From assembly GCF_022346995.1 (NCBI RefSeq), contig NZ_JAKRNM010000003.1, forward strand, positions 248,001-312,000: a stretch of 64,000 nucleotides of DNA, read 5' to 3'. A program made the translations under genes and the position numbers. This DNA is from Paenibacillus sp. ACRRY. GTDB taxonomy: Bacteria; Bacillota; Bacilli; Paenibacillales; Paenibacillaceae. Position 1 is the first letter of the stretch, and each line of letters opens with the position of its first letter. The notes beneath the pieces were generated by a model. It saw only the letters and a program-made list of their open reading frames with translations, was not told where the DNA came from and did not search any database. Of this stretch, positions 25,819 through 35,398 are shown piece after piece.

Positions 25819-27159
25819 TTACCCTTGTTTCGCTCTGTACCTGCTCCGCATCACCGCCTGAACGGTAATGGCAGCAGCGATCAGCACCAGATTGAAGACA
25901 AACACGGCGTATAGCGAAACGTACTCTACAAGCAGCGCAGCAATCAGAGGAGAAATGATGGAGCCGATCTCAGCTGCAGAGACAATTTTGCCAATGACCG
26001 CACTTCTACCTGCATCTGGGATGTGGTCGCCGATATGGGCGAAAAAGGAATCCATGTAACAGGCACCGCCAACCCCACCAATCAGCATGCCAACATAAAC
26101 CCACGCATAAGAAGAGGTGCTTAGAAAAACAACCACTTCAATGCCGATCATCAACATGCCGAGCATACAAAGCAGCAGTCGATCACCCATGCGGTCGGAT
26201 AGATAACCGGCTACGGGTGCAGCAGCCAGCGTGGATATTCCAGCCACGGTAAAAGCCAAACTGGTTGCAAACGGGTCCCAGTGCATGATATGGGCCGCAT
26301 AGAGGGCGAAGTATGTCAGAAATACCGCATAGGCACTCATCTCAAGAAAGTGAACCGTACCGTAACCAATCAACTGCTGCCGCTGGATTAACCCTGTCCG
26401 AGAGTCTGCATGGGCAGGGTCGGGAGTGCTGGATGTTGGAGAAGCAGTAACCATATCGTCCACAGCAATATCGTATATGGCGGTATCCTTAGCAGCTGAA
26501 GGAAGGAGTTTATTCTCATGGGCATTATTTAATGGGATGACTGAGTCTGCCCCTGAGTCCAGACCTGGCATCTGCTCTGGCTCATCCTGTTTAATCATCT
26601 GTTCAGATTTTGGCCTGGTCTTCATCCCCATAGCAGTTCCCATGGCGATCAGGCAGCATAGCGTAACGAGCAGAAATGGAACCGATAGCGGCCAGTGCAG
26701 GGCAAGCCAGCCGCTAATCACCGGTCCAAGTACCATGCCTCCGCCTTCACTGCTGCTGATATATCCATTGTATAGACCACGGTTGTCAGCATTGCCCCCA
26801 TCCCCGATGATGGATCGCACAATGACTGTAAGTCCGGTGGAAGCGAGTCCCTGCAGCAGCCGCAGCAGACCAAACAGAAGCGCAGCAGAAGAGATAGCGA
26901 AGCCGCCCATACAGACCGCGAGAATGAACAGCATGACGATCAGCGCCCGTTGACCTCCAAGTTTGCGGTAGAGTGCCGCAGCAGGAACCCCTCCAATGAC
27001 TTTTCCAACATAAAAGAGTGCAAAAATAACCCCCATCATCCAGCCGGACAGGCCGAATTCCTCAATAAACAAAGGAAACAGGGGGAGAATCATGAAACCG
27101 CCCATCTGACTAAGAAAACAAATGATCATCAGCAAAGGCAGGTTGCGGCGAATGTCCAC
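25819..27159 (-). CDS. MFS transporter
   Basis: A 446-residue major facilitator protein with twelve predicted helices, split by a long hydrophilic central loop (about residues 190-260, acidic and Ser/Thr-rich). The start is the GTG at 27159 because AGGAAAGGAGT stands 8-9 nt before it; the longer frame to 27237 has no ribosome site. The second half has the DRMGDRLLL variant of the MFS loop motif. It resembles multidrug or sugar-efflux antiporters. The substrate is unknown, and no regulator is adjacent. Confidence 0.88.
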   Translation of the reverse strand: MDIRRNLPLLMIICFLSQMGGFMILPLFPLFIEEFGLSGWMMGVIFALFYVGKVIGGVPAAALYRKLGGQRALIVMLFILAVCMGGFAISSAALLFGLLRLLQGLASTGLTVIVRSIIGDGGNADNRGLYNGYISSSEGGGMVLGPVISGWLALHWPLSVPFLLVTLCCLIAMGTAMGMKTRPKSEQMIKQDEPEQMPGLDSGADSVIPLNNAHENKLLPSAAKDTAIYDIAVDDMVTASPTSSTPDPAHADSRTGLIQRQQLIGYGTVHFLEMSAYAVFLTYFALYAAHIMHWDPFATSLAFTVAGISTLAAAPVAGYLSDRMGDRLLLCMLGMLMIGIEVVVFLSTSSYAWVYVGMLIGGVGGACYMDSFFAHIGDHIPDAGRSAVIGKIVSAAEIGSIISPLIAALLVEYVSLYAVFVFNLVLIAAAITVQAVMRSRYRAKQG

Positions 27160-27305
27160 GTTCGAAGACTCCTTTCCTACGGACTCAGGTAAGCTCAAGA
27201 ACCCTCCAATCGCCTTAGGATGCGTAGATATCGACATATAAACGTAATGTATGCAGGATTTGTGAAAATAAGAAGAAAAGACATACTGCGTTTACATCAA
27301 AACCA

Positions 27306-27333
27306 TTGCGGATATAGCTGAATCATATATAAT
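27306..27333 (+). promoter_or_regulatory. Promoter of the potABCD operon
   Basis: TTGCGG (27306-27311), a 16-bp spacer and a perfect TATAAT (27328-27333), 82 bp before the potA ATG. Confidence 0.55.
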
Positions 27334-27415
27334 AGATGGGATTTGTAATAACGTTGTGTTTATAGAAAGTGTACAGGGTAAGTTGTACCTCAAGTTTAAG
27401 GGGGCGAGATGAAAC

Positions 27416-28525
27416 ATGTCAGATCAACAACCAATTATCCGGTTCGACCGGGTGACCCAGCAATACGATCAGGATGAAGCCGTATTGAAGGAAGTCAGCT
27501 TCGAGATTGAGCGGGGTAAATTTTATACGCTGCTTGGCCCTTCGGGCTGCGGCAAAACAACGATATTGCGGCTGATCGCCGGCTTTGCGGAGCCGACACA
27601 GGGCAGTATTTATTTTAACGGAGCATTGATCAACCGTGTACCTGCCCATCAGCGCCAGGTGAATACCGTATTTCAGGATTATGCGTTATTTCCGCATTTG
27701 AATGTATTTGAGAACGTGGCGTTCGGTTTGCGGATCAAAAAGATGAAAACGGCTGAAATACGCAGCAAAGTGTTGGAAGCCCTCAAATTCGTCAACCTGT
27801 CCGGGTATGAAAATCGCGAGATTGGCGAGATGTCCGGTGGACAACGTCAGCGGGTCGCTATTGCACGTGCGATTGTCAATGAACCGGAGATCCTGCTGCT
27901 GGACGAACCATTGTCTGCACTCGATCTGAAGCTCCGGACTGAAATGCAGTACGAGCTGCGTGAGCTGCAGCAGCGTCTGGGCATTACGTTTATTTTCGTT
28001 ACGCATGATCAGGAGGAAGCGCTGGCCATGTCAGATGAGATTTTCGTTCTGAACGGCGGCGTAATTCAGCAGAGTGGTACGCCGAATGACATCTATGATG
28101 AACCGATTAACCGTTTTGTGGCCGACTTTATCGGTGAATCGAACATCGTATCCGGGAAGATGAAACAGGACTTCGTGGTAGAATTCGCTGGGGCACAGTA
28201 TGAATGTGTCGACCAGGGATTGCAGCCGAACGAGCCAGTTGAGATCGTGATCCGTCCGGAAGATCTGGAGATTACGACCGAGGATCAGGGCAAGCTGAAG
28301 GTCAATGTCGACTCCCAGCTGTTCCGCGGGGTGCATTATGAGATCTCCAGTTATGACGATGCAGGCAATGAATGGTTGGTACATTCCACGAAGAAAGCCG
28401 TCGTGGGCGAACGTATCGGGCTGTATTTTGATCCGGAAGCCATTCACGTCATGCGCTTCAATGAGACCGAAGAAGAATTCGACAAACGACTTGAAGCCTA
28501 TCAAGAGGCCGTCCATGCAGAGTAA
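27416..28525 (+). CDS. potA: Spermidine/putrescine ABC transporter ATPase
   Basis: A 369-residue ATPase. Walker A is GPSGCGKTT, the signature [15 protein letters not shown], Walker [12 protein letters not shown] and the switch His is in [15 protein letters not shown] domain of about 130 residues closes the protein. It energises polyamine import through PotB and PotC. GGGGGCGAG precedes the ATG. The gene overlaps potB by 11 bp, and the operon order potA-B-C-D is the standard one in Firmicutes. It is the more typical of the two Pot-like systems in the window. Confidence 0.94.
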   Translation: MSDQQPIIRFDRVTQQYDQDEAVLKEVSFEIERGKFYTLLGPSGCGKTTILRLIAGFAEPTQGSIYFNGALINRVPAHQRQVNTVFQDYALFPHLNVFENVAFGLRIKKMKTAEIRSKVLEALKFVNLSGYENREIGEMSGGQRQRVAIARAIVNEPEILLLDEPLSALDLKLRTEMQYELRELQQRLGITFIFVTHDQEEALAMSDEIFVLNGGVIQQSGTPNDIYDEPINRFVADFIGESNIVSGKMKQDFVVEFAGAQYECVDQGLQPNEPVEIVIRPEDLEITTEDQGKLKVNVDSQLFRGVHYEISSYDDAGNEWLVHSTKKAVVGERIGLYFDPEAIHVMRFNETEEEFDKRLEAYQEAVHAE

Positions 28526-29348
28526 GGCGAGTACACGCAATGCGTATCTGATTCCATATGTATTATGGATGGTGCTGTTCGTTGTCGCTCCGGTACTGCT
28601 GGTTGTCTATTATTCGTTCTTTGATGTAGAGGGCAATTTCACATTTGGCAACTATGCCCGCTTCTTCACGCCCGTATATATGCAGATGACACTGAGTTCA
28701 TTCTGGTATGCGCTGCTGATTACAGTGTTTGCCCTGTTAGTTTCGTATCCGACGGCATATCTGCTGACCCGGACGAAGCACAAGCAGCTGTGGCTGCTGC
28801 TTATTATTTTGCCAAGCTGGATCAATCTGTTGTTAAAAGCGTATGCCTTCATCGGCCTGTTCGGGACATATGGCCTGACCAATTCCTTGCTTGAAGTAAT
28901 CGGTATTGGTTCACAGCAGATCTTGTTCACCGACTTCAGCTTTATCTTCGTATCGGTGTACATCTTCATTCCGTTTATGATTTTGCCGATCTTCAACGCG
29001 CTGGAAGAGATGAATCCTTCGCTGATCTATGCGGCACGGGATCTAGGGGCTTCATCCTGGCTGACGTTTCGCCGGGTCATCTTCCCGCTGACGCTCACTG
29101 GAGTCAAATCGGGATGTCAGGCTGTATTTATCCCTGCGTTGTCCCTGTTCATGATCACCCGCCTTATTGCGGGTAACCGGGTTATTACGCTGGGAACAGC
29201 CATTGAACAGCATTTCCTCGTCACCCAGGACTGGGGAATGGGGTCGACGATTGCCGTCTTTTTGATTATTGCGATGGCGATCATTATGTTTCTGACCGGA
29301 TCAGGGAAGAAGGAGGTGCGTAATGGGAAGAAACGGAAAGCTGTCTAA
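28515..29348 (+). CDS. potB: Spermidine/putrescine ABC transporter permease
   Basis: A 277-residue six-helix permease. The ATG at 28515 lies inside the end of potA with AAGAGG upstream; a much longer frame to 28305 merely runs through potA. The EAA loop reads [22 protein letters not shown]. It forms the import channel with PotC. It overlaps potC by 26 bp, so the permease pair is translationally coupled. Confidence 0.94.
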   Translation: MQSKASTRNAYLIPYVLWMVLFVVAPVLLVVYYSFFDVEGNFTFGNYARFFTPVYMQMTLSSFWYALLITVFALLVSYPTAYLLTRTKHKQLWLLLIILPSWINLLLKAYAFIGLFGTYGLTNSLLEVIGIGSQQILFTDFSFIFVSVYIFIPFMILPIFNALEEMNPSLIYAARDLGASSWLTFRRVIFPLTLTGVKSGCQAVFIPALSLFMITRLIAGNRVITLGTAIEQHFLVTQDWGMGSTIAVFLIIAMAIIMFLTGSGKKEVRNGKKRKAV

Positions 29349-30129
29349 CGTCTATCTGGCTGTCGTGTTTGCAATCCTGTACGCACCAATTGCGTACCTG
29401 ATCTTCTATTCCTTCAACAGCGGCGGTCACATGCGTAATTTTGAAGGATTCACACTGGAATGGTACAGGGAAGTATTTGCCGATACCCGGCTGCTGATCA
29501 TTGTACTGAATACATTTATTATCGCGCTGCTGTCATCGGCCATCTCGACAATCCTTGGCGTGGCAGGAGCTCTGGCGATCTATCATGTGCGGCGTAAACG
29601 GACCAAGAATACGCTGCTATCTCTCAATAACGTCCTGATCGTAAGCCCGGATGTCATCATCGGTGCATCCTTCCTGATTTTGTTCACCATGATCGGGATC
29701 AAGCTGGGTTTCACATCGGTCCTGCTGTCCCATATCGCGTTCAGCGTGCCGATTGTCGTCATCATGGTACTGCCAAAATTGCAGGAGATGAGCCCAACGC
29801 TGATGGATGCGGCACGCGATCTGGGAGCAGGCTCATGGCAGATCCTTACACGTGTGGTGCTGCCATACGTTAAACCAGGTATTTTTGCCGGATTCTTCAT
29901 GGCACTGACGTACTCCCTGGATGACTTCGCGGTAACATTCTTTGTAACGGGGAACGGGTACTCGACGCTATCCGTAGAGATCTATTCCCGGGCGAGACAG
30001 GGTGTGTCATTGTCCATAAACGCACTGTCGACACTGCTCTTCCTGCTAACGGTACTGCTGGTTATTGGCTACTACTTCATTAACCGCCGCGCTGCTCGGA
30101 CACCTGCCGGAAGGGGGCTGCGTCCATGA
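29323..30129 (+). CDS. potC: Spermidine/putrescine ABC transporter permease
   Basis: A 268-residue six-helix permease with EAA loop DAARDLGAGSWQILTRVVLP. An excellent ribosome site, AAGGAGGT, stands ahead of the ATG inside the end of potB. It partners PotB. The stop overlaps the potD start by 4 bp (ATGA), as expected for a tightly coupled operon. Confidence 0.94.
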   Translation: MGRNGKLSNVYLAVVFAILYAPIAYLIFYSFNSGGHMRNFEGFTLEWYREVFADTRLLIIVLNTFIIALLSSAISTILGVAGALAIYHVRRKRTKNTLLSLNNVLIVSPDVIIGASFLILFTMIGIKLGFTSVLLSHIAFSVPIVVIMVLPKLQEMSPTLMDAARDLGAGSWQILTRVVLPYVKPGIFAGFFMALTYSLDDFAVTFFVTGNGYSTLSVEIYSRARQGVSLSINALSTLLFLLTVLLVIGYYFINRRAARTPAGRGLRP

Positions 30130-31199
30130 AGCAACTGGTACGGACATTTGCGATTGTATTTGTGGCAGCCTTTGCCCTGATGATCCTGGCCTCCTATCTC
30201 AACAAGAGTCAGGGATACTCGGGCGGTAATACGCTGACCATCTACAACTGGGGCGATTATATCGACCCGGATCTGCTGGCGGAGTTTGAAGAGGAGACAG
30301 GCATCAAGGTCATCTACCAGACGTTTGACTCCAATGAAGCGATGCTCACCAAGATTGAGCAGGGAGGAACGACCTTTGACGTAGCGATTCCTTCCGAATA
30401 TGCGATTAGCAAAATGAAAGAAGAGAACCTGCTCGTTCCACTCGATCACAGCAAATTAACTAATTTGCACAATATTGATCCTGATTTTCTGAACTTGTCC
30501 TTTGACGAAGGCAACCAGTACTCCATTCCGTACTTCTGGGGAACGGTGGGGATTGTCTACAATCCTGAGCTGGTGGACGGATTGACGTTCGAGAGCTGGG
30601 ATGACCTGTGGGACCCGCGTCTGAAAAATCAGATCCTGCTGCTGGATGGTGCCCGAGAAGTCATGGGGATGGGGCTGAACAGCCTGCACTATTCCCTGAA
30701 TGACACCAATGAAGACCATCTGCAGGAAGCTTTGGCGAAACTGTCTACCCTGACGCCTAACGTCAGAGCCATCGTCGGTGACGAGATCAAAATGCTGCTG
30801 GCCAACGAGGAAGCGGCGGTGGGACTCGTCTGGTCCGGAGACGCTTCGGAGATTATGGATGAGAACGACAAGCTCGATTATGTGGTGCCTGAGGAAGGAT
30901 CGAACCTCTGGTTCGATAATATGGTCATTCCGAAGACAGCAAGCAACATTGAAGGAGCACACCAGTTTATCAACTTTATGCTGGACCCTGATCATGCTGC
31001 ACGTAATGCCGAATATGTTGGATATTCCACACCAAACGCCGAGGCACTCAAGCTGCTGCCAGAGGATATCTCCAGTGATGAGCGTTTCTATCCGGATGAT
31101 TCACTGACGAGCAAGCTGGAAGTGTACGATAATTTGGGTAAAAAGATGCTTTCGCATTATAACGACCTGTTCCTTGAGTTTAAAATGCACAGCAAATAA
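30126..31199 (+). CDS. potD: Spermidine/putrescine-binding protein, membrane-anchored
   Basis: A 357-residue polyamine-binding protein. The fold signature is YNWGDYIDPDLLAEFEEETG, then TFDVAIPSEYAI and IPYFWGTVGIVYNPELV. The N-terminus is a hydrophobic segment (about residues 6-23) ending ILASYLNKS, with no Cys anywhere near. It therefore lacks a lipobox, unlike the 14856 homologue, and is probably held by an uncleaved signal anchor or released after type I cleavage. It binds polyamines outside the membrane and passes them to PotBC. A perfect 14-bp terminator follows. Confidence 0.93.
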   Translation: MKQLVRTFAIVFVAAFALMILASYLNKSQGYSGGNTLTIYNWGDYIDPDLLAEFEEETGIKVIYQTFDSNEAMLTKIEQGGTTFDVAIPSEYAISKMKEENLLVPLDHSKLTNLHNIDPDFLNLSFDEGNQYSIPYFWGTVGIVYNPELVDGLTFESWDDLWDPRLKNQILLLDGAREVMGMGLNSLHYSLNDTNEDHLQEALAKLSTLTPNVRAIVGDEIKMLLANEEAAVGLVWSGDASEIMDENDKLDYVVPEEGSNLWFDNMVIPKTASNIEGAHQFINFMLDPDHAARNAEYVGYSTPNAEALKLLPEDISSDERFYPDDSLTSKLEVYDNLGKKMLSHYNDLFLEFKMHSK

Positions 31200-31260
31200 C
31201 ACTGATCGGCATAACAGATGCAGCAGGAGCTGCATACTTGAATGTGCTTTATAAAGTCAA

Positions 31261-31297
31261 AACCCCGATCATCCATTCCAGGATGATCGGGGTTTTC
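31261..31297 (+). terminator. Terminator of the potABCD operon
   Basis: A perfect 14-bp stem (AACCCCGATCATCC and its complement) with a 6-nt loop and a T-run. Confidence 0.93.
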
Positions 31298-31356
31298 TCT
31301 TACCCTTACCTTTAGAGCAAAATGTACTTGCTATTGGTATATAAGATGAACTTTCG

Positions 31357-31507
31357 GATTACACGGAACGGAGAGGACAGAACAAACTGTAGAAGCGAAG
31401 CGCTCGCCTTTATTCCCGGATTTCTCCCTGTCGAAGGGGGAATCAAGGAAATCCGGGAATAACAGCGATCGGAAGTTGTTCTGTCATCGGAGTGGCCTAG
31501 TGTAATC
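31357..31507. repeat. Long intergenic hairpin element, copy B
   Basis: Nested perfect stems: GATTACAC (31357-31364) with 31500-31507; GACAGAACAA (31376-31385) with 31476-31485; and a 15-bp inner stem (31410-31424 with 31448-31462) enclosing a small TCCCT/AGGGGGA hairpin. AACAGCGATCGGAAG in the 3' arm is identical to copy A at 17048. Stem sequences differ between the copies but remain complementary. Confidence 0.8.
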
Positions 31508-31518
31508 AAATTATATCC

Positions 31519-32019
31519 CTACATGTTTCTTTTGCGGCCCACGATTAACCAAGCCCCGCCCATAATCAGCACAATCGCCACGAATGGCTGAATGAAGGAC
31601 ATGCTGCTCAGCATCGAACCGATGGACATCACCGTGAAGAAGAGCAGCGAGATCACCGTCAGGATGTTGATGGGGATGAGCAGCCACTTGTTTCGTCCGC
31701 CAAACCAGTACAATTCAAACAAACCTACAGCAACCGCGAGGATAAAGCCAGGCCACATCGTGCTCCAGTTGCCGAAGAGCATGGCGATCTGGCTAACTAC
31801 GCCCGCAGTCAGCAAAATACCACCCGGTACAAGCAAGCCAACCCCTCTGCCAATCATGGAGAAGTACAGCCAGTGGAAGAACAGGCCGAGCGGAATGACG
31901 AACAGTGTAGGCCAGAAGTTGGCGAAGATCGTACCCGGACCGAGCGAACCTCCCTGGTTCAGAATCAGGTAGACGCCCAGCAAAATGAGCACAGGCGCCA
32001 GGATCGTACGTTTAGCCAT
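31519..32019 (-). CDS. Multi-helix membrane protein, LiaF/DUF5668-like
   Basis: A 166-residue protein from the ATG at 32019 (AAGGAG upstream; the longer frame lacks a site). It has five or six hydrophobic helices with short loops: APVLILLGVYLIL near the N-terminus, then FWPTLFVIPLGLFFHWLYF. It ends in Gly and basic residues. This resembles the membrane part of LiaI/LiaF-type and DUF5668 proteins linked to envelope-stress regulation, but the family assignment is tentative. A putative promoter and a 20-bp palindrome lie just upstream. The 3' end abuts the hairpin element. Confidence 0.7.
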   Translation of the reverse strand: MAKRTILAPVLILLGVYLILNQGGSLGPGTIFANFWPTLFVIPLGLFFHWLYFSMIGRGVGLLVPGGILLTAGVVSQIAMLFGNWSTMWPGFILAVAVGLFELYWFGGRNKWLLIPINILTVISLLFFTVMSIGSMLSSMSFIQPFVAIVLIMGGAWLIVGRKRNM

Positions 32020-32109
32020 GATATCTCTCCTTTTCATCGTTTCATTAGAGTCATTCCGAACAGACATGAAGTCTTTTTTCTCGTTACACACAGCATACCA
32101 TGAACTGGA

Positions 32110-32137
32110 ATTATCCATCCTCGGTCTTTGGCGTTAA
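32110..32137 (-). promoter_or_regulatory. Putative promoter of the 31519 membrane gene
   Basis: On the minus strand TTAACG (32137-32132), a 16-bp spacer and GATAAT (32115-32110), about 90 bp before the ATG. Confidence 0.45.
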
Positions 32138-32142
32138 AAAGA

Positions 32143-32162
32143 ACCTAGACTTAAGTCTAGGT
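32143..32162. promoter_or_regulatory. Perfect 20-bp palindrome, operator candidate
   Basis: ACCTAGACTTAAGTCTAGGT is perfectly self-complementary and lies directly upstream of the putative -35 of the membrane-protein gene. The half-site resembles the PerR-type boxes of this window, but the centre is one base longer. Confidence 0.6.
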
Positions 32163-32234
32163 AAGGACCACATGGTGACTTTCATCATCAGGCCTTAACC
32201 TGTGTACTTCCTGAACAGACAGCCTAGTGGAGAT

Positions 32235-33254
32235 TCAGGTCAGACCCGCCCGGTATTGTCCCGGCGTCTGTCCAGTCCACTTTTTGAAAGCATTCTGAAA
32301 CGCACTTTGCTCGGAAAAATGAAGGGCATAGGCAATTTCACCGACAGAATACTGTCCTTCCCGCAAATAATTCAGGGCAAGCTCCTTCCGTACCTGAACG
32401 GAGATTTCATGGTACGTCGTACCTTCTTCACGCAACCTGCTTTGGAGTGTGCGAATGCTCACGCCGAGATGTTCTGCGGTGTGTTGTAATGTGGGAAAGG
32501 AGGCAGGAAGGCTGTCGATCAGCCAGCGGCTGACTTTGCCGGAGAACGTATGAGAAGGCTGCAGCAGATCCTTGCTTTTCTCGGCCATCGTTTCAAACAC
32601 CTGCAGCATTTTGGCATCCGAATAGAGCACAGGCTGACGGAGAATGTCTTTGTGCAGACGCAGCAGGTTATGGGGATCACCGAATTGGGGAGCTACGCCG
32701 AACATGTCAATGTATGGGCGAAGGTGGCCCGTATGATCTGGAGCCTCATGGCTAAAACGAACTTCTTTTACCCCAACCGGACGATTCGCTAGTTTGCGGA
32801 TTAGATACAGAACGGATACGGCCATATCTTCCACGCAATGGCGGGACATCTGCTGCGGCGATTGCAAAAACAGACGAAGGACCACATCCTGCCCCTGAAT
32901 CTCCCAATCCAGATTGAATCCGCTGTAGAGAATAATGTTATACCGCTGATATGCGGCGAGGGCATCACCTATGGTCCGGGAATGCATCATCACGTAACCG
33001 GGAAGGCCCAGATCTGCGAAGTCGAGCAGCTGACCCTGATTGAGGCCAAAATACAAATCGTTTGAATATGCAGAAGCTTGCTGCAGTATTCGTTCCAGTT
33101 CTTCGACCGGAATTCGGGCTTCGGCTTGTTCCAGGATGGCCGAATCGAAATCGGCATATTTGAAAAATGCTTCGGGTTCAAACCCTTTGTGAACAAGAGT
33201 TTTCATGATTGGATACAGCAAGGAAATGGATACTCCGATATTGTGGTTGTTCAT
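32235..33254 (-). CDS. AraC-family regulator with arabinose-binding-like N domain
   Basis: A 339-residue regulator. About 230 N-terminal residues match the OruR/ArgR-like sensing domain of AraC proteins (PF12625 type). The C-terminal AraC double helix-turn-helix includes TAEHLGVSIRTLQSRLREEG and the second-helix signature IAYALHFSEQSAFQNAFKKWTGQTPGQYR in two parts. The ATG at 33254 is chosen for TGGAGGTAC, although the spacing is short (3 nt); a longer start at 33302 is possible. It is divergent from the quinone-reductase gene, which it may activate. The effector is unknown. Confidence 0.88.
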   Translation of the reverse strand: MNNHNIGVSISLLYPIMKTLVHKGFEPEAFFKYADFDSAILEQAEARIPVEELERILQQASAYSNDLYFGLNQGQLLDFADLGLPGYVMMHSRTIGDALAAYQRYNIILYSGFNLDWEIQGQDVVLRLFLQSPQQMSRHCVEDMAVSVLYLIRKLANRPVGVKEVRFSHEAPDHTGHLRPYIDMFGVAPQFGDPHNLLRLHKDILRQPVLYSDAKMLQVFETMAEKSKDLLQPSHTFSGKVSRWLIDSLPASFPTLQHTAEHLGVSIRTLQSRLREEGTTYHEISVQVRKELALNYLREGQYSVGEIAYALHFSEQSAFQNAFKKWTGQTPGQYRAGLT

Positions 33255-33383
33255 GTACCTCCATTTGCGCGAATTAGCAACATTTTCGGCGCCCTCGATC
33301 ATTTGTTTAGATATAAAGTCACCTTATGCTAGGGATACGCCTGCTTCTTCGGCTTTCATTTATTATACAGGAGGAACCCAAGT

Positions 33384-33971
33384 ATGAAATCGAATATTCT
33401 GGTGATTAACGGTCATCCTGATCCGGAGAGCTATTGTAGGGCATTATCGGATGCTTATATCCAAGGAGCCCGGAAATCCGGCAGTGACGTGAATTTGCTT
33501 GATTTGAGTCAAATGGAGTTTAATCCTAACCTTAAATACGGTTATCGTAAGCGGACGGAACTTGAGGAGGATCTGGTAAAAGCCCAGAAATGGATACGCA
33601 AAGCAGATCATTTGGTGTTTGTGTATCCGTTGTGGTGGGGGGCGATGCCGGCTGTTCTGAAAGGGTTTTTCGACCGGGTATTCCTGCCGGGGTTTGCCAT
33701 GAGATATCGGGAAGGATCACCCCTGTGGGACAAATTATTAAAGGGAAAGTCCGCACAGCTCATCGTGACAATGGATACACCACGCTGGTATTACCGTTTG
33801 ATCTACAGGCAAGCCGGGCACCGGGTCATGATTTCAAATATATTGAAATTCTCCGGTGTATCTCCGGTACGCGTTACGGAGATTAGCCCGGTCAAGGGAT
33901 CTTCCGAAGCATTCCGGCTGAAATGGCTGGGGAAAATCGAGGAAATGGGGGCCAAACAGGGAAAGAGATGA
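33384..33971 (+). CDS. NAD(P)H:quinone oxidoreductase, flavodoxin fold
   Basis: A 195-residue flavoprotein of the NQO1/MdaB/KefF class. It has an NGHPDPESYCRAL phosphate-binding start, an FVYPLWWGAMPAVLKGFFDRV block and an FMN/FAD-contacting GKSAQLIVTMDTP strand-loop. It reduces quinones or other electrophiles with NAD(P)H in a two-electron step in the cytosol. AGGAGGAACC precedes the ATG. It is divergent from the AraC gene at 33254, and the 129-bp gap must hold both promoters. Confidence 0.9.
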   Translation: MKSNILVINGHPDPESYCRALSDAYIQGARKSGSDVNLLDLSQMEFNPNLKYGYRKRTELEEDLVKAQKWIRKADHLVFVYPLWWGAMPAVLKGFFDRVFLPGFAMRYREGSPLWDKLLKGKSAQLIVTMDTPRWYYRLIYRQAGHRVMISNILKFSGVSPVRVTEISPVKGSSEAFRLKWLGKIEEMGAKQGKR

Positions 33972-34065
33972 TCGGGTACCTACCCGGTGATAGGCACTAA
34001 TTCTAATATTCCAATTGAAGTCCTGAATCCAATGGCAATGGTGGAAGATTGTTCGTTGAACATGC

Positions 34066-34095
34066 AGCAAGCCCACTCCGAAGAGTGGGCTTGCT
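34066..34095. terminator. Bidirectional terminator
   Basis: A perfect 13-bp stem (AGCAAGCCCACTC and its complement) with a CGAA tetraloop, between the convergent quinone-reductase and CDF genes. Confidence 0.85.
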
Positions 34096-34121
34096 CGGTT
34101 TTGATATTCAATAACAATACG

Positions 34122-35123
34122 TTATTTTACGACATCCGAATGTTTTTTGCCCCAGCTGTTTACCCCATCATCTTCGATAATGGAAATGGCTGCATCGGCA
34201 ATATCCGGATTCGTCATCAATTTCTCCTGAATACGGAACTTGATATCATCGGCATCGGCCAGGGACAGGCCTTTGGTCAGCTCAATCAGGCCTTCAACAT
34301 GATAATAACGGCCTTCCTGGATAATACGCATCATCTGGATATCGGCCACGTGGGAGTCTGCCAGGATCGTCTGGGACACTTTGTCCTCGATATCCTGTGG
34401 TGCAGCTACACCAATAAGTCCAATCATATTGTCATATCCGACGCGGAAGGCTACGGCAATCATCAGACAGCCGATCAGGGTAGTCACAATGCCATCAAGC
34501 AATGCGAAATTGGTCAATGCAATAACAACGACAGAGACCAGAGCGAGCGTAGCTCCGAGTACAGCCACCACATCTTCGTAGAACACGAGCCGTGTCGGCG
34601 GTGCAGCGCGACCCACGTTTTTGATCGCTGCAGGAACAAGGGAGAAACCGGACGCCTTGGGCGCACGTGCTTCCACGAGAATTTCCTTCATGGCTTTAAT
34701 CAGAATGGCACCGTCAATCACAATGTTCAAGATGAGCACGCCAATGTTGATCCAGAGCCCGCCTGAATGACCCGCAGGGTGCTGCAGGAGGTGAATCCCC
34801 TCATGAATGGTTTCGTAGGCCATAATCGTAACCACGATAACGGCAATCATACAGAAGATGTTGATGACCCGTCCAAAACCTGTCGGGAAGCGGCGTGTCG
34901 GTTTTTTCTCGGATAACACACTTCCGACAAAGACGAACCCCTGATTGATGGCATCGGCGAGCGAGTGCATGGCTGAGGCAAACATGGCCCCACTGCCACT
35001 AAATAGAAAGGCTCCTCCTTTGCACAATGCAAGTACGGCATTACCTGCCATAGCTACAGCCGAGGACGTGTTCCCCTTTTTGACGAGAGACATAAAGCTC
35101 TCTGACTTTGCTTGATCAGCCAC
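34122..35123 (-). CDS. Cation diffusion facilitator (CDF) transporter
   Basis: A 333-residue CDF protein with a GTG start (GGGAGGAAC upstream). It has about six membrane helices. The metal-site helices carry SAMHSLADAINQG (HxxxD) and NIVIDGAILIKAM. A cytosolic alpha/beta metal-sensing domain of about 90 residues closes the protein. The helix pattern and long central loop (about 140-170) match the ZNT9-like bacterial branch. It exports Zn, Mn, Fe or Co ions against proton flow; the specificity cannot be read. The gene is alone, and no metal-regulator box was found upstream by eye. Confidence 0.9.
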   Translation of the reverse strand: MADQAKSESFMSLVKKGNTSSAVAMAGNAVLALCKGGAFLFSGSGAMFASAMHSLADAINQGFVFVGSVLSEKKPTRRFPTGFGRVINIFCMIAVIVVTIMAYETIHEGIHLLQHPAGHSGGLWINIGVLILNIVIDGAILIKAMKEILVEARAPKASGFSLVPAAIKNVGRAAPPTRLVFYEDVVAVLGATLALVSVVVIALTNFALLDGIVTTLIGCLMIAVAFRVGYDNMIGLIGVAAPQDIEDKVSQTILADSHVADIQMMRIIQEGRYYHVEGLIELTKGLSLADADDIKFRIQEKLMTNPDIADAAISIIEDDGVNSWGKKHSDVVK

Positions 35124-35322
35124 GTTGATTGTTCCTCCCAGAAGATTTGATAGGTGTAAAATTTAAGATTCTTAGTTACATCTTGTGCATTACCACTAAA
35201 TGTTATTATAACCCGCTTTACATATCCCAGCATTATGCAAAAAAGGTCATATTATAATATGGACAAATTATAGGGTCTTGAATAAGGGAGAATTATAGAT
35301 ATTCAATTCATATAAAAGGCAT

Positions 35323-35350
35323 GAAAAAAAGCACTCCTAGGGAGTGCCGT
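35323..35350 (-). terminator. Terminator of the dioxygenase operon
   Basis: GCACTCC-tag-GGAGTGC, followed by seven T on the minus strand. Confidence 0.85.
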
Positions 35351-35398
35351 TTGTTGAATTCTATACGTTCAGCGATGAATATTGCTGCTTAAACGTTC

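Larger units (their letters stand above)
31200..31518. other. 319-bp convergent intergenic region
   Basis: It holds the potD terminator and copy B of the long hairpin element. Nothing else is seen. Confidence 0.7.

Noticed and set aside
32143..32162. PerR box at the 20-bp palindrome
   Set aside because: Half-sites are similar, but the centre is one base longer than in the three PerR-type boxes, so the register is wrong for the same dimer.
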